This document shows positions 1 through 5,421 of a stretch of DNA of 5,421 bases, piece by piece; the stretch's first letter is position 1, and each line of letters starts with the position of its first letter. A model generated the notes under the pieces. The model was not told the origin of the DNA and made no database searches. It worked only from the letters and a program-made list of their open reading frames with translations. The DNA is taken from positions 1-5,421 of the forward strand of contig JANQTO010000163.1 in the NCBI GenBank assembly GCA_030731685.1. The letters run 5' to 3'. Made by a program: the position numbers and the translations under genes. The stretch is from Nonlabens sp. (GTDB lineage: Bacteria > Bacteroidota > Bacteroidia > Flavobacteriales > Flavobacteriaceae).

Positions 1-2
1 CT

Positions 3-998
3 ATGAAAAAATCAATTTTCACAATCGCAATGGCCGCAACGGCTTTAATTTTTACGTCATGTAATGACGATGACAACAACGGAACTCCCGTTCAATCAAG
101 AGCAGAGCTATATGCAACTAATGGAGCAAGTGGTAACGTAACTGTTTACGACTTTGCGGCTGCAGGTGGTGTTCAAACTTCTACACTTACTACTGTTTCA
201 ACATCAAACGAAGGTGTTGTTTACGACCCAACTACAAATGAACTACTTGTAGTTTCGCGTAGTGAGGACTACGTTTCTGTTTTCGGGAACATTCAAGCGC
301 AGTTAACAGGGGCGACTACCGCTATCACAGGAACTTCAAGTAGTGCAGACCTAGATAGTCCACGTGCAATTGCTGTTAATGGTAATGTCGTTGTAGTTGC
401 AGATAATGCTGCTAATGAACTAATCGTTTACACAAAAAATGGTAGCAACCTAACTCTAAGAAATACTGTTCAAGTAGCTTTCCCATTATGGGCGATAGAG
501 TTTATAGGGAATGACATGTATGCAGTAGTAGACCAATCAAGCGACCTAGCTGTATTTTCAAACTTTACAACAAATACAACAAACGGTGCAGTTGCTGCAA
601 GTAAAAGAATTACAATTGAAGGAATTGTAAGAACTCACGGTCTTGCTTATGATGCGCAGGATAACATTTTAGTTATGACAGATATAGGAAGCGCCATGGA
701 TGCTAATGATGGAGGTTTCCACGTTATTCCAAACTTCACTGCACAATTTGCAGGTGTAGCTAACGGTGGTACATTAGGCGTTGCAACACAAACACGTGTT
801 GCAGGTGCTGCAACATTACTGGGAAATCCAGTAGCAGTAGACTATGACACTGCTACAAACACGATTTATGTTGCAGAGGCAGCAAACGGTGGCGGTCGTG
901 TTCTCGCGTTCACAAACTATAGCACTGGTGGAAATATCGCACCAGTAGTTAACAACATGCTAGCAGGTGCAAACTCCGTGTACTTCTACGGAAACTAA
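3..998 (+). CDS. Beta-propeller (NHL/SMP-30-like) lipoprotein, probably surface-exposed
   Basis: This 331-residue protein starts with a lipoprotein signal: two lysines, a hydrophobic stretch and a lipobox ending FTSC, so Cys20 should be lipidated. The next residues, NDDDNN, fit the acidic export signal known for surface lipoproteins of Flavobacterium and Capnocytophaga. The rest is made of repeats of about 40-50 residues with a 'xxAVxxxxNxLYVxDxxxNxVxVF' rhythm, at roughly 33-52, 69-97, 119-150, 160-190, 208-245 and 273-306. The C-terminal ANSVYFYGN resembles the first half of a blade and could pair with the N-terminal ELYATN to close a six-bladed propeller. No catalytic residues are evident, so binding or scaffolding is as likely as a lactonase-type activity. 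The ATG at position 3 is chosen because the signal peptide begins there; the promoter lies outside the window. A strong terminator follows, so it is probably transcribed apart from the next genes. The fold is fairly sure and the function unknown. Confidence 0.8.
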   Translation: MKKSIFTIAMAATALIFTSCNDDDNNGTPVQSRAELYATNGASGNVTVYDFAAAGGVQTSTLTTVSTSNEGVVYDPTTNELLVVSRSEDYVSVFGNIQAQLTGATTAITGTSSSADLDSPRAIAVNGNVVVVADNAANELIVYTKNGSNLTLRNTVQVAFPLWAIEFIGNDMYAVVDQSSDLAVFSNFTTNTTNGAVAASKRITIEGIVRTHGLAYDAQDNILVMTDIGSAMDANDGGFHVIPNFTAQFAGVANGGTLGVATQTRVAGAATLLGNPVAVDYDTATNTIYVAEAANGGGRVLAFTNYSTGGNIAPVVNNMLAGANSVYFYGN

Positions 999-1025
999 TT
1001 TGAGTTGGTTTAGTTTAGTGTTTAG

Positions 1026-1052
1026 AAGCTGCCTTAGGGCAGCTTTTTTTTT
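1026..1052 (+). terminator. Intrinsic terminator after the beta-propeller gene
   Basis: An 8-bp stem AAGCTGCC / GGCAGCTT (1026-1033 with 1038-1045) encloses the loop TTAG and runs into nine T residues (1044-1052). It sits 28 bases after the stop codon of the upstream gene and separates that gene from the metal-receptor unit. The stem is almost the same as that of the terminator at 4504-4529. Confidence 0.93.
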
Positions 1053-1065
1053 AACATTCTGTTAA
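1051..1065. promoter_or_regulatory. Inverted repeat TTAACA-N3-TGTTAA, possible operator
   Basis: TTAACA (1051-1056) and TGTTAA (1060-1065) form a perfect inverted repeat with a three-base spacer. It lies 22 bases upstream of the TATATTTG element and so would cover the region around or just upstream of the -33 contact. A dimeric repressor or activator could bind here. However, the repeat is AT-rich, overlaps the end of the terminator T-run and does not match a Zur or Fur consensus known to me. Confidence 0.3.
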
Positions 1066-1087
1066 TTTTTTTTGTATCGGCTTGCGT

Positions 1088-1095
1088 TATATTTG
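1088..1095 (+). promoter_or_regulatory. Bacteroidota -7 promoter element TATATTTG for the receptor operon
   Basis: TATATTTG is a perfect match to the Bacteroidota -7 consensus TAnnTTTG. A clear -33 TTTG at the usual 19-21 base spacing is absent: the nearest TTTG (1071-1074) is only 13 bases away, while GTTAA (1061-1065) is 22 bases away. Transcription should begin about 4-7 bases after the element, at or next to the A of the ATG at 1100. That implies a very short or absent 5' leader. Confidence 0.65.
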
Positions 1096-1099
1096 TGCT

Positions 1100-1390
1100 A
1101 TGTACAAAATACAGAAACATGTCGCGTTTCTATTATTCCTAGTTTTCGTTGGAGTACAGGCAATGGCGCTTCACAGTTTTAGCCACGATGATGATGGCGC
1201 TGACTGTTCTATTTGTACCCTTGTGCATCATTCTCAGCAAACTCCAGCGATTCTTTCAGGTGGTTTGCAGTTTGAACCACTTCCCGCATTTGAAGTTATT
1301 CAGGATGTTGCTATTTATTACGCTTTCGCGAAAGCGGATTCTCCAAAATCTTTCTATCCAGTAAGACCACCACCCGTTATTACTTGTTAA
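1100..1390 (+). CDS. Small His/Cys-rich membrane-anchored or exported protein, putative metal binding
   Basis: The protein has 96 residues. A basic start (MYKIQKH) is followed by one hydrophobic segment at about 8-24, which is either an uncleaved anchor or a signal peptide. Next come H25, H29 and a DDD run, then C36-x2-C39 and H43-H44, with a TP pair at 48-49. The tail is proline-rich (RPPP at 89-92) and the last residue is Cys96. I recall similar unnamed proteins ahead of TonB receptors in flavobacteria, and the layout is reminiscent of DUF2946-type small proteins. The His/Cys cluster suggests zinc or copper binding, but this is inference. The ATG at 1100 is preferred to the in-frame TTG at 1082 because the -7 promoter element (1088-1095) would lie inside the longer reading frame. 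It is the first gene of a unit with the TonB-dependent receptor, whose start is 47 bases downstream. The segment around residues 73-80 is encoded by a 16-bp palindrome. Confidence 0.8.
   Translation: MYKIQKHVAFLLFLVFVGVQAMALHSFSHDDDGADCSICTLVHHSQQTPAILSGGLQFEPLPAFEVIQDVAIYYAFAKADSPKSFYPVRPPPVITC
1321..1336. repeat. Perfect 16-bp palindrome CGCTTTCGCGAAAGCG
   Basis: The 16 bases read the same on both strands and are much more GC-rich than the surroundings. They lie inside the small His/Cys gene and encode part of a YAFAKAD stretch. The symmetry ends exactly at the edges (A at 1320, G at 1337). It occurs only once in this window. From memory, the same palindrome is over-represented in some marine flavobacterial genomes, in both coding and intergenic DNA, but I could not check this here. 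Confidence 0.7.
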
Positions 1391-1403
1391 ACGCTCGTTT
1401 AAA

Positions 1404-1417
1404 GGGTCGATAGACCC
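1404..1417 (+). other. Intercistronic hairpin before the TonB receptor gene
   Basis: GGGTC (1404-1408) and GACCC (1413-1417) form a 5-bp, GC-rich stem around a GATA loop in the 47-base gap between the small His/Cys gene and the receptor gene. No T-run follows, so it is not a standard intrinsic terminator. It could act as an RNA stability or processing element that sets different levels for the two genes. Confidence 0.4.
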
Positions 1418-1437
1418 CTAAGTAATAATTAAGCACT

Positions 1438-3912
1438 ATGTATTTTAAAAACTACGTGTTTGTACTCATGCTCGTTGCAGCCATGTTTACAAATGCACAA
1501 GAATGCACCTACACGTTAAAAGGTAGAGTCATTGATTTTCACGACGGGCAACCGCTTGTTGCGGCACAGCTGTATGTCAAAGAAGTAAACCGTTCGTTTA
1601 AAACGAATGAAAACGGCAACTACGTCATAGACAAACTTTGCGCAGGCACTTACACACTGTATGTAGCACATATAGATTGTGAACCTAAAGAACTTACCGT
1701 TGCGATTTTAAAAAACAAGGAGCAGGATATTTATCTAGAGCACCATATAGACCAGCTACAAGCTGTCAAAGTTCTGGTAGATGTTCATGACGACCATGAG
1801 AGCTCTCAGTCCAGCACGCGTATTAATCAGGAAACTCTGCAACAGTTTCGCGGTGCTACACTAGGCGATGCACTTGAAACTGTGCAAGGTGTTACATCAC
1901 TTAAAACAGGTAACAGCGTTGTGAAACCTATTATTCATGGGCTTTACGGCAGTAGGGTTGCCATTGTAAATAATGGTTTGAGGCAGCAGGACCAGGAATG
2001 GGGCGTGGAGCATGCTCCTAATATAGATGTGAACACTGCTCGCTCCATACAGGTTGTGAAAGGTGCAAGTGCCCTGCGTTATGGCGGCGATGCCATAGGC
2101 GGAACTATTCTTATAGAACCGGCCAGGTATTTGCGCAAGGATACTTTAAGTGGTAGCATAACCTTACAAGGACAGTCTAATGGTCGTGGCGGCACACTTA
2201 CAGGTCAGCTAGAAAGGTATCGTAAGTCTGGTTGGTTCCAGCAGGCCACATTTACCACAAAGCGATTAGGAGATTATGAGGCTCCTAGTTATGTGCTTAG
2301 CAACACGGGCAGCAAAACAAATGCGTTTCACTTTAATACAGGTTTCCATGCTGTAGCATACGGTTTTGATGTAAATTATAACTATTATGACGCACGTATA
2401 GGTATTTTACGGGCATCGCACATAGGTAATGTGGCAGATTTGGTCACGAGCATAAATGCAGGTCAACCAGCTACAATTAATGATTTTACGTATGCAATAG
2501 ACGCGCCTAGACAAGAAGTAGCACACCATGCCTTGCAGGCTAGCGGTTATAAACGGTTTGTAGGTTTAGGTAAACTTACAGGAACATATTCCCTACAGTT
2601 CAACAATAGATTGGAATTTGATATACGCCGCGGGACAAATGCAAACCGTGCAGCACTTGATATTGATTTGTTGACCCATTCAGGCGCTGTTCATTTCTTG
2701 ATAGATGCATTGCCACAAGTAACGATTGAAACAGGCATAGACGGAACTTTTCAAACAAATACACCAAATCCTGATACGGGTGTGCGTAGGCTTATTCCAG
2801 ACTACAACTCCAACAAGCTGGGCGCGTTCACGAGCATAGTCTATAAACCAAATAATAAATGGATTATTGATGCCGGCTTGCGATACGACCGTTTTGAGAT
2901 AGACGCTACAAAATTTTATTTGCAAAGTAGGTGGGAAGGTTTAGGATATGACGTGCAATACCCGCAATTTGAAATAGGCGAACAAGGGAATCAAATCCTT
3001 ACAAATCCTGTTTTTGCGTATGACCTTTTTGCTTTTACAACAGGTGCAAAGCGCGTTTTTAACGAGCATTATGATGTAGCTATAAATATAAGTACCGCAA
3101 ATCGGGCGCCAAATCCTAGTGAGCTATTTAGCGATGGGCTGCACCACGCGCTTGCAACAATAGAGCTAGGGAGACTTGACCTTGAAAAGGAACAATCTTT
3201 TAAACTCAACACCACATTTCACGCAAATGTTGGTCATCTCGACGTAGAGGTGAACCCGTATGTGAATAGTATTCAAAATTTTATTCAGCTTATACCTACT
3301 GGTATTGAGACTACCATACGTGGCGCTTTTCCTGTATATCAGTACGAACAGGTTAATGCCCAAATCGCTGGAGTTGATGTTGCTCTAGGCTATGATTTTT
3401 TCAACAAAATAGCTGTTGAGCAAACCGATACTGATAATGAATTGACGTACTTGGTCAAAAAAGTCGCACATATCGATAGCAGGTTTTCTTATCTAAGAGG
3501 TCAAAATCAAACTAACAACGAGCCACTTATAGACATGCCGCCAGTACAGTTCAGTAATAGGCTTACTTTTTTTGATGTGTTTCACGGAATAGATTTATTT
3601 GTATCGAATCAAACCGTCTTAAAACAAACCCGATTTCCAAATTATGACTATGAAGTGGCTGTTCCACAAAACGATGGAAGTTTTAGCAATGAAACGGTTC
3701 GTATTTCAGAATCTCCAGCGTCATTTAGCCTTTGGGACTTGGGATTGAATTTTGAGAAGGATAATTTTTTAGGATTACGAGGAGCCGCAGGTGTAAGCGT
3801 CGTAGCCAGCAACATATTCAACACATCCTACCGCAACTACTTAAATAGACAGCGCTTTTATGCTGACGAGGTAGGAACCAATTTCAACATCCAATTCCAC
3901 TATAACTTTTAA
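1438..3912 (+). CDS. TonB-dependent outer-membrane receptor, ZnuD-like, probable metal or metal-complex uptake
   Basis: This 824-residue receptor has a signal peptide cut near NAQ-E (about residue 21). A carboxypeptidase-regulatory-like domain (about 23-105) follows, with the 'LKGRVID...GQPLVAAQLYV...T.ENGNYVI' pattern. It carries the protein's only three cysteines (C23, C68, C81). A linker with a TonB-box-like LQAVKVLV holds an HDDHE patch at 117-121. The plug (about 128-230) contains KPIIHGLYGSRV, an EWGVEHAP segment and VVKGASALRYGGDAIGG, which resemble the plug of ZnuD-type zinc receptors. The remainder is the beta barrel, ending in NIQFHYNF with the usual terminal Phe. The length is that of a classical receptor, well below SusC proteins, and no SusD gene is adjacent. 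Zinc, copper or a metal complex is the likely substrate, inferred from the histidines and the plug similarity. The gene lies 47 bases after the His/Cys gene and 27 bases before the lipoprotein gene, so the three are probably co-transcribed. Confidence 0.93.
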   Translation: MYFKNYVFVLMLVAAMFTNAQECTYTLKGRVIDFHDGQPLVAAQLYVKEVNRSFKTNENGNYVIDKLCAGTYTLYVAHIDCEPKELTVAILKNKEQDIYLEHHIDQLQAVKVLVDVHDDHESSQSSTRINQETLQQFRGATLGDALETVQGVTSLKTGNSVVKPIIHGLYGSRVAIVNNGLRQQDQEWGVEHAPNIDVNTARSIQVVKGASALRYGGDAIGGTILIEPARYLRKDTLSGSITLQGQSNGRGGTLTGQLERYRKSGWFQQATFTTKRLGDYEAPSYVLSNTGSKTNAFHFNTGFHAVAYGFDVNYNYYDARIGILRASHIGNVADLVTSINAGQPATINDFTYAIDAPRQEVAHHALQASGYKRFVGLGKLTGTYSLQFNNRLEFDIRRGTNANRAALDIDLLTHSGAVHFLIDALPQVTIETGIDGTFQTNTPNPDTGVRRLIPDYNSNKLGAFTSIVYKPNNKWIIDAGLRYDRFEIDATKFYLQSRWEGLGYDVQYPQFEIGEQGNQILTNPVFAYDLFAFTTGAKRVFNEHYDVAINISTANRAPNPSELFSDGLHHALATIELGRLDLEKEQSFKLNTTFHANVGHLDVEVNPYVNSIQNFIQLIPTGIETTIRGAFPVYQYEQVNAQIAGVDVALGYDFFNKIAVEQTDTDNELTYLVKKVAHIDSRFSYLRGQNQTNNEPLIDMPPVQFSNRLTFFDVFHGIDLFVSNQTVLKQTRFPNYDYEVAVPQNDGSFSNETVRISESPASFSLWDLGLNFEKDNFLGLRGAAGVSVVASNIFNTSYRNYLNRQRFYADEVGTNFNIQFHYNF

Positions 3913-3939
3913 CCCTTCACCACAATTAAATTTACAACT

Positions 3940-4482
3940 ATGAAAAAAATCCTAATTTTAGCAATTGCACTCTTTGCCATTTCTTGTAATGACGACGACG
4001 TGCCGCAAATTATTAACGAAGAAGAAGTAATTACTACCGTTGAGGTAACTATGACTAACAGTACCGACCCTAATAATGTGGTCATTTTACGCTCTGTAGA
4101 CAGCGATGGCGATGGACCTAACCTACCTGTAAATACTATAACAGGTAATATTCTAGCAAATGCAAGCTATCTAGGTTCAACCAGATTCTTGAACGAATTA
4201 GAATCTCCAGTAGAAGATATTACCCTAGAAGTACAGGACGAGAGTCTAGAACATGAAGTGTTTTACCTAACGACTGCTTCTGGTGTCACCATAGCAAAAA
4301 CAGATGTAGATACCGCAGGCAACCCGCTAGGTTTGAGATTTAATCTACAAACAGCAGCAGCTGGAACAGGGACCATGACTGTTGTTTTAAGACACGAACC
4401 TACAAAACCTAATGACAATACCTTAACAGGTGCTGGTGGCGAGACTGATGCTCAAGTAACTTTTAATGTTACTGTACAATAA
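3940..4482 (+). CDS. Surface-type lipoprotein paired with the TonB receptor (family often labelled 'type 1 periplasmic binding fold superfamily')
   Basis: The protein has 180 residues. The lipoprotein signal ends AISC, with lipidation at Cys16, followed by NDDD, an acidic start compatible with export to the cell surface. The mature part begins with an INEEEVITTVEVT strand and then has DSDGDGP (54-60), an ELESPVEDITLEV stretch, EHEVFY (104-109), GNPLGLRF (127-134) and LRHEPTKPN (150-158), ending in a beta strand. I recall this pattern from flavobacterial proteins that public annotation labels 'type 1 periplasmic binding fold superfamily protein'. The label is weak, since 180 residues is far too short for a full periplasmic binding protein. 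The sequence looks all-beta. Its only histidines, H105 and H152, lie in the two most conserved-looking motifs and might bind metal. It ends the receptor unit and may be a surface partner that passes substrate to the receptor. Recognition of the family is fairly confident; the function is inferred. Confidence 0.85.
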   Translation: MKKILILAIALFAISCNDDDVPQIINEEEVITTVEVTMTNSTDPNNVVILRSVDSDGDGPNLPVNTITGNILANASYLGSTRFLNELESPVEDITLEVQDESLEHEVFYLTTASGVTIAKTDVDTAGNPLGLRFNLQTAAAGTGTMTVVLRHEPTKPNDNTLTGAGGETDAQVTFNVTVQ

Positions 4483-4500
4483 TTCAATTTGGTGGAATTG

Positions 4501-4529
4501 AAAAAAAGCTGCCCGTTAGGGCAGCTTTT
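4501..4529. terminator. Bidirectional intrinsic terminator between convergent units
   Basis: An 11-bp stem AAAAGCTGCCC / GGGCAGCTTTT (4504-4514 with 4519-4529) encloses the loop GTTA. Seven A residues at 4501-4507 give a U-run for transcripts coming from the right, and TTTTCTATTT gives a weaker one for transcripts from the left. It fills most of the 67-base gap between the convergent lipoprotein genes and ends both units. Confidence 0.92.
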
Positions 4530-4549
4530 CTATTTAGAGGAATAAGCGA

Positions 4550-4672
4550 TTAATCTACCGCGTCCTCAATATCATCTGCAACTTTTTCTACAGTTGATTT
4601 ATCTTCTCTACAGCTGGTTAGACCAGTTACAAACGTTGCCATTAATGCAACTACTACAATTTTCTTTAACAT
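4550..4672 (-). CDS. Very small lipoprotein (40 residues), entericidin-like in layout
   Basis: Reading the minus strand from the ATG at 4672 gives a 40-residue protein. Its signal peptide (MLKKIVVVALMATFVTG) is followed by a textbook lipobox LTSC, so Cys21 should be lipidated. The mature peptide would be only 20 residues, starting REDK and carrying an acidic, probably helical tail VEKVADDIEDAVD. The arrangement resembles entericidin-type or other tiny stress lipoproteins of the envelope, but I do not recognise a named family. The gene starts 17 bases after the lmo0937-type gene on the same strand, which suggests one transcript, and the bidirectional terminator lies 20 bases after its stop. 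No Shine-Dalgarno motif is visible, as is usual in this phylum. The clear signal peptide and lipobox make a chance reading frame unlikely. Confidence 0.82.
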   Translation of the reverse strand: MLKKIVVVALMATFVTGLTSCREDKSTVEKVADDIEDAVD

Positions 4673-4689
4673 AATAGAGGTTTTAAGGA

Positions 4690-4878
<189 letters not shown>

Positions 4879-4886
4879 TTATGAGT

Positions 4887-4894
4887 CAAAAGTA
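4887..4894 (-). promoter_or_regulatory. Candidate -7 promoter element TACTTTTG for the lmo0937-type unit
   Basis: On the minus strand, TACTTTTG matches the Bacteroidota -7 consensus TAnnTTTG and lies 26 bases before the ATG at 4860. It predicts a leader of roughly 20 bases. A -33 TTTG at standard spacing is not evident. The 110-base gap to the photolyase gene otherwise holds only AT-rich DNA, with TTAACATTTAACA at 4944-4956, and no convincing terminator. Confidence 0.5.
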
Positions 4895-4970
4895 GTAGTT
4901 TCCTACAGCGGTATTTGTTAATGAATTCGGAATTAAAACAATATTAACATTTAACAGGTTACGTTTTTTT

Positions 4971-5421
4971 TCAATAATTCTCAGGATTATTCATAATATC
5001 TTGCGCTCTTGCTTGGTGATTTGCTATGGTTTCAGGATTCATTTTGTTTAATAAACCCATCATCATATTCATGCGTTGATTCGTTTTGAAGTATTCTTTC
5101 TTTGTTTCTAAAAAATTCCAATAAAGTGAATTGAATGGACAAGCGTTTTCTTCGGCATTTTTAAGGGTTACTTTATAATGGCAACTGCTGCAATAGTTTC
5201 CCATTTTATAAACATAAGAACCGCTGGAAACATAGGGTTTTGTCGCAACGATGCCGCCGTCAGCCCATTGCGACATACCGCGTGTATTGGTAATTTCTAC
5301 CCATTCTATAGCGTCTATATAAATTCCCAGATACCATTCATCTACCAGTGATGGGTCTGTCATGGTGAGCAGTGCATAATTGCCTGTAATCATTAAACGC
5401 TGTATGTGGTGCGCATAGGCG
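4971..5421 (-). CDS. FeS-type cryptochrome/photolyase, (6-4) photolyase-like, C-terminal part
   Basis: Only the last 149 residues are in the window; the frame stays open through position 5421, so the gene begins outside. An internal ATG at 5393 is not the start, because the residues before it (AYAHHIQRL) are part of the conserved domain. The family (FeS-BCP, DPRP, prototype Agrobacterium PhrB) repairs (6-4) photoproducts with blue light using FAD, a second chromophore and a [4Fe-4S] cluster. Visible signatures are YAHHIQRLM, YIDAIEWVE, GMSQWADGG, TKPYVSSGSY and YCSSC followed 14 residues after its second Cys by NACPFNSLYW. The CxxC and the later Cys supply three of the four cluster ligands; by PhrB spacing, the fourth should lie about 12 residues outside the window. 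The two adjacent His correspond to the pair near the lesion in PhrB. The small envelope genes follow on the same strand after 110 bases. Confidence 0.93.
   Translation of the reverse strand, partial: AYAHHIQRLMITGNYALLTMTDPSLVDEWYLGIYIDAIEWVEITNTRGMSQWADGGIVATKPYVSSGSYVYKMGNYCSSCHYKVTLKNAEENACPFNSLYWNFLETKKEYFKTNQRMNMMMGLLNKMNPETIANHQARAQDIMNNPENY

Noticed and set aside
1082..1099. TTG start giving a 102-residue version of the small His/Cys protein
   Set aside because: The -7 promoter element 1088-1095 lies inside this extension, and the ATG at 1100 gives a normal basic start before the hydrophobic segment.
1051..1099. Classical Zur or Fur box upstream of the receptor unit
   Set aside because: The only inverted repeat present (TTAACA-N3-TGTTAA) has the half-sites in the opposite orientation to the TGTTATA-TATAACA-type Zur core I know, so no specific regulator is assigned.
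1149..1364. 71-residue plus-strand reading frame in another phase
   Set aside because: It overlaps the small His/Cys gene entirely; it has no promoter or domain, and the other frame has the signal segment and family-like motifs.
2680..2925. 81-residue minus-strand reading frame
   Set aside because: It is antisense to the barrel part of the TonB receptor, with no recognisable features.
3166..3363. 65-residue minus-strand reading frame
   Set aside because: It is antisense to the TonB receptor and has no supporting signals.
1438..4482. SusC/SusD polysaccharide utilisation pair
   Set aside because: The receptor is about 824 residues and ZnuD-like in its plug, shorter than SusC proteins. The following lipoprotein is only 180 residues, without SusD features, and there are no glycoside hydrolase genes.
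4895..4908. GGAAAC on the minus strand as an ECF sigma factor -35 element
   Set aside because: It lies only a few bases upstream of the TACTTTTG element, too close for a -35/-10 pair, and no matching -10 is evident further on.

Overview
The window looks like a chromosomal piece of a marine-type member of the Flavobacteriia (Bacteroidota). The evidence is AT-rich intergenic DNA with A/T-rich leaders and no clear Shine-Dalgarno motifs, two lipoproteins with an acidic CNDDD start after the lipidated cysteine, promoter elements of the TAnnTTTG type, a Bacteroidota-style TonB-dependent receptor with an N-terminal carboxypeptidase-regulatory-like domain, and a photolyase of the iron-sulfur (6-4)/bacterial cryptochrome type. 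I cannot name the genus from the sequence alone.

Layout. (1) Positions 3-998 (+) encode a beta-propeller lipoprotein, closed by a strong intrinsic terminator at 1026-1052. (2) A three-gene plus-strand unit follows. It holds a 96-residue membrane or exported protein rich in His and Cys (1100-1390), an 824-residue TonB-dependent receptor (1438-3912) and a 180-residue surface-type lipoprotein (3940-4482). It starts from a TATATTTG promoter only a few bases before the first ATG, so the first message may be leaderless, and it ends at a bidirectional terminator (4504-4529). (3) A convergent minus-strand block, read right to left, holds the C-terminal end of an FeS-type photolyase/cryptochrome (4971 to beyond 5421), a 56-residue two-helix membrane protein of the lmo0937 type (4690-4860) and a 40-residue lipoprotein (4550-4672). 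The two small genes have their own candidate promoter and share the same bidirectional terminator.

How the genes may work together. The plus-strand trio is the most interesting part. The receptor resembles ZnuD-like metal receptors and has an HDDHE patch just before its plug. The first protein has an HxxxH...CxxC...HH pattern, and the lipoprotein has conserved-looking EHE and RHEP motifs. I infer a transition-metal (zinc or copper) or metal-complex uptake module whose two accessory proteins are uncharacterised. The minus-strand block looks like light or envelope stress functions: DNA photorepair next to tiny envelope proteins.

Other structure includes a perfect 16-bp GC-rich palindrome inside the small His/Cys gene (1321-1336), an inverted repeat just upstream of its promoter, an intercistronic hairpin before the receptor gene, and two terminators that share a nearly identical stem. 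No gene-free stretch exceeds 110 bases. I saw no rRNA, tRNA, CRISPR or insertion sequence.
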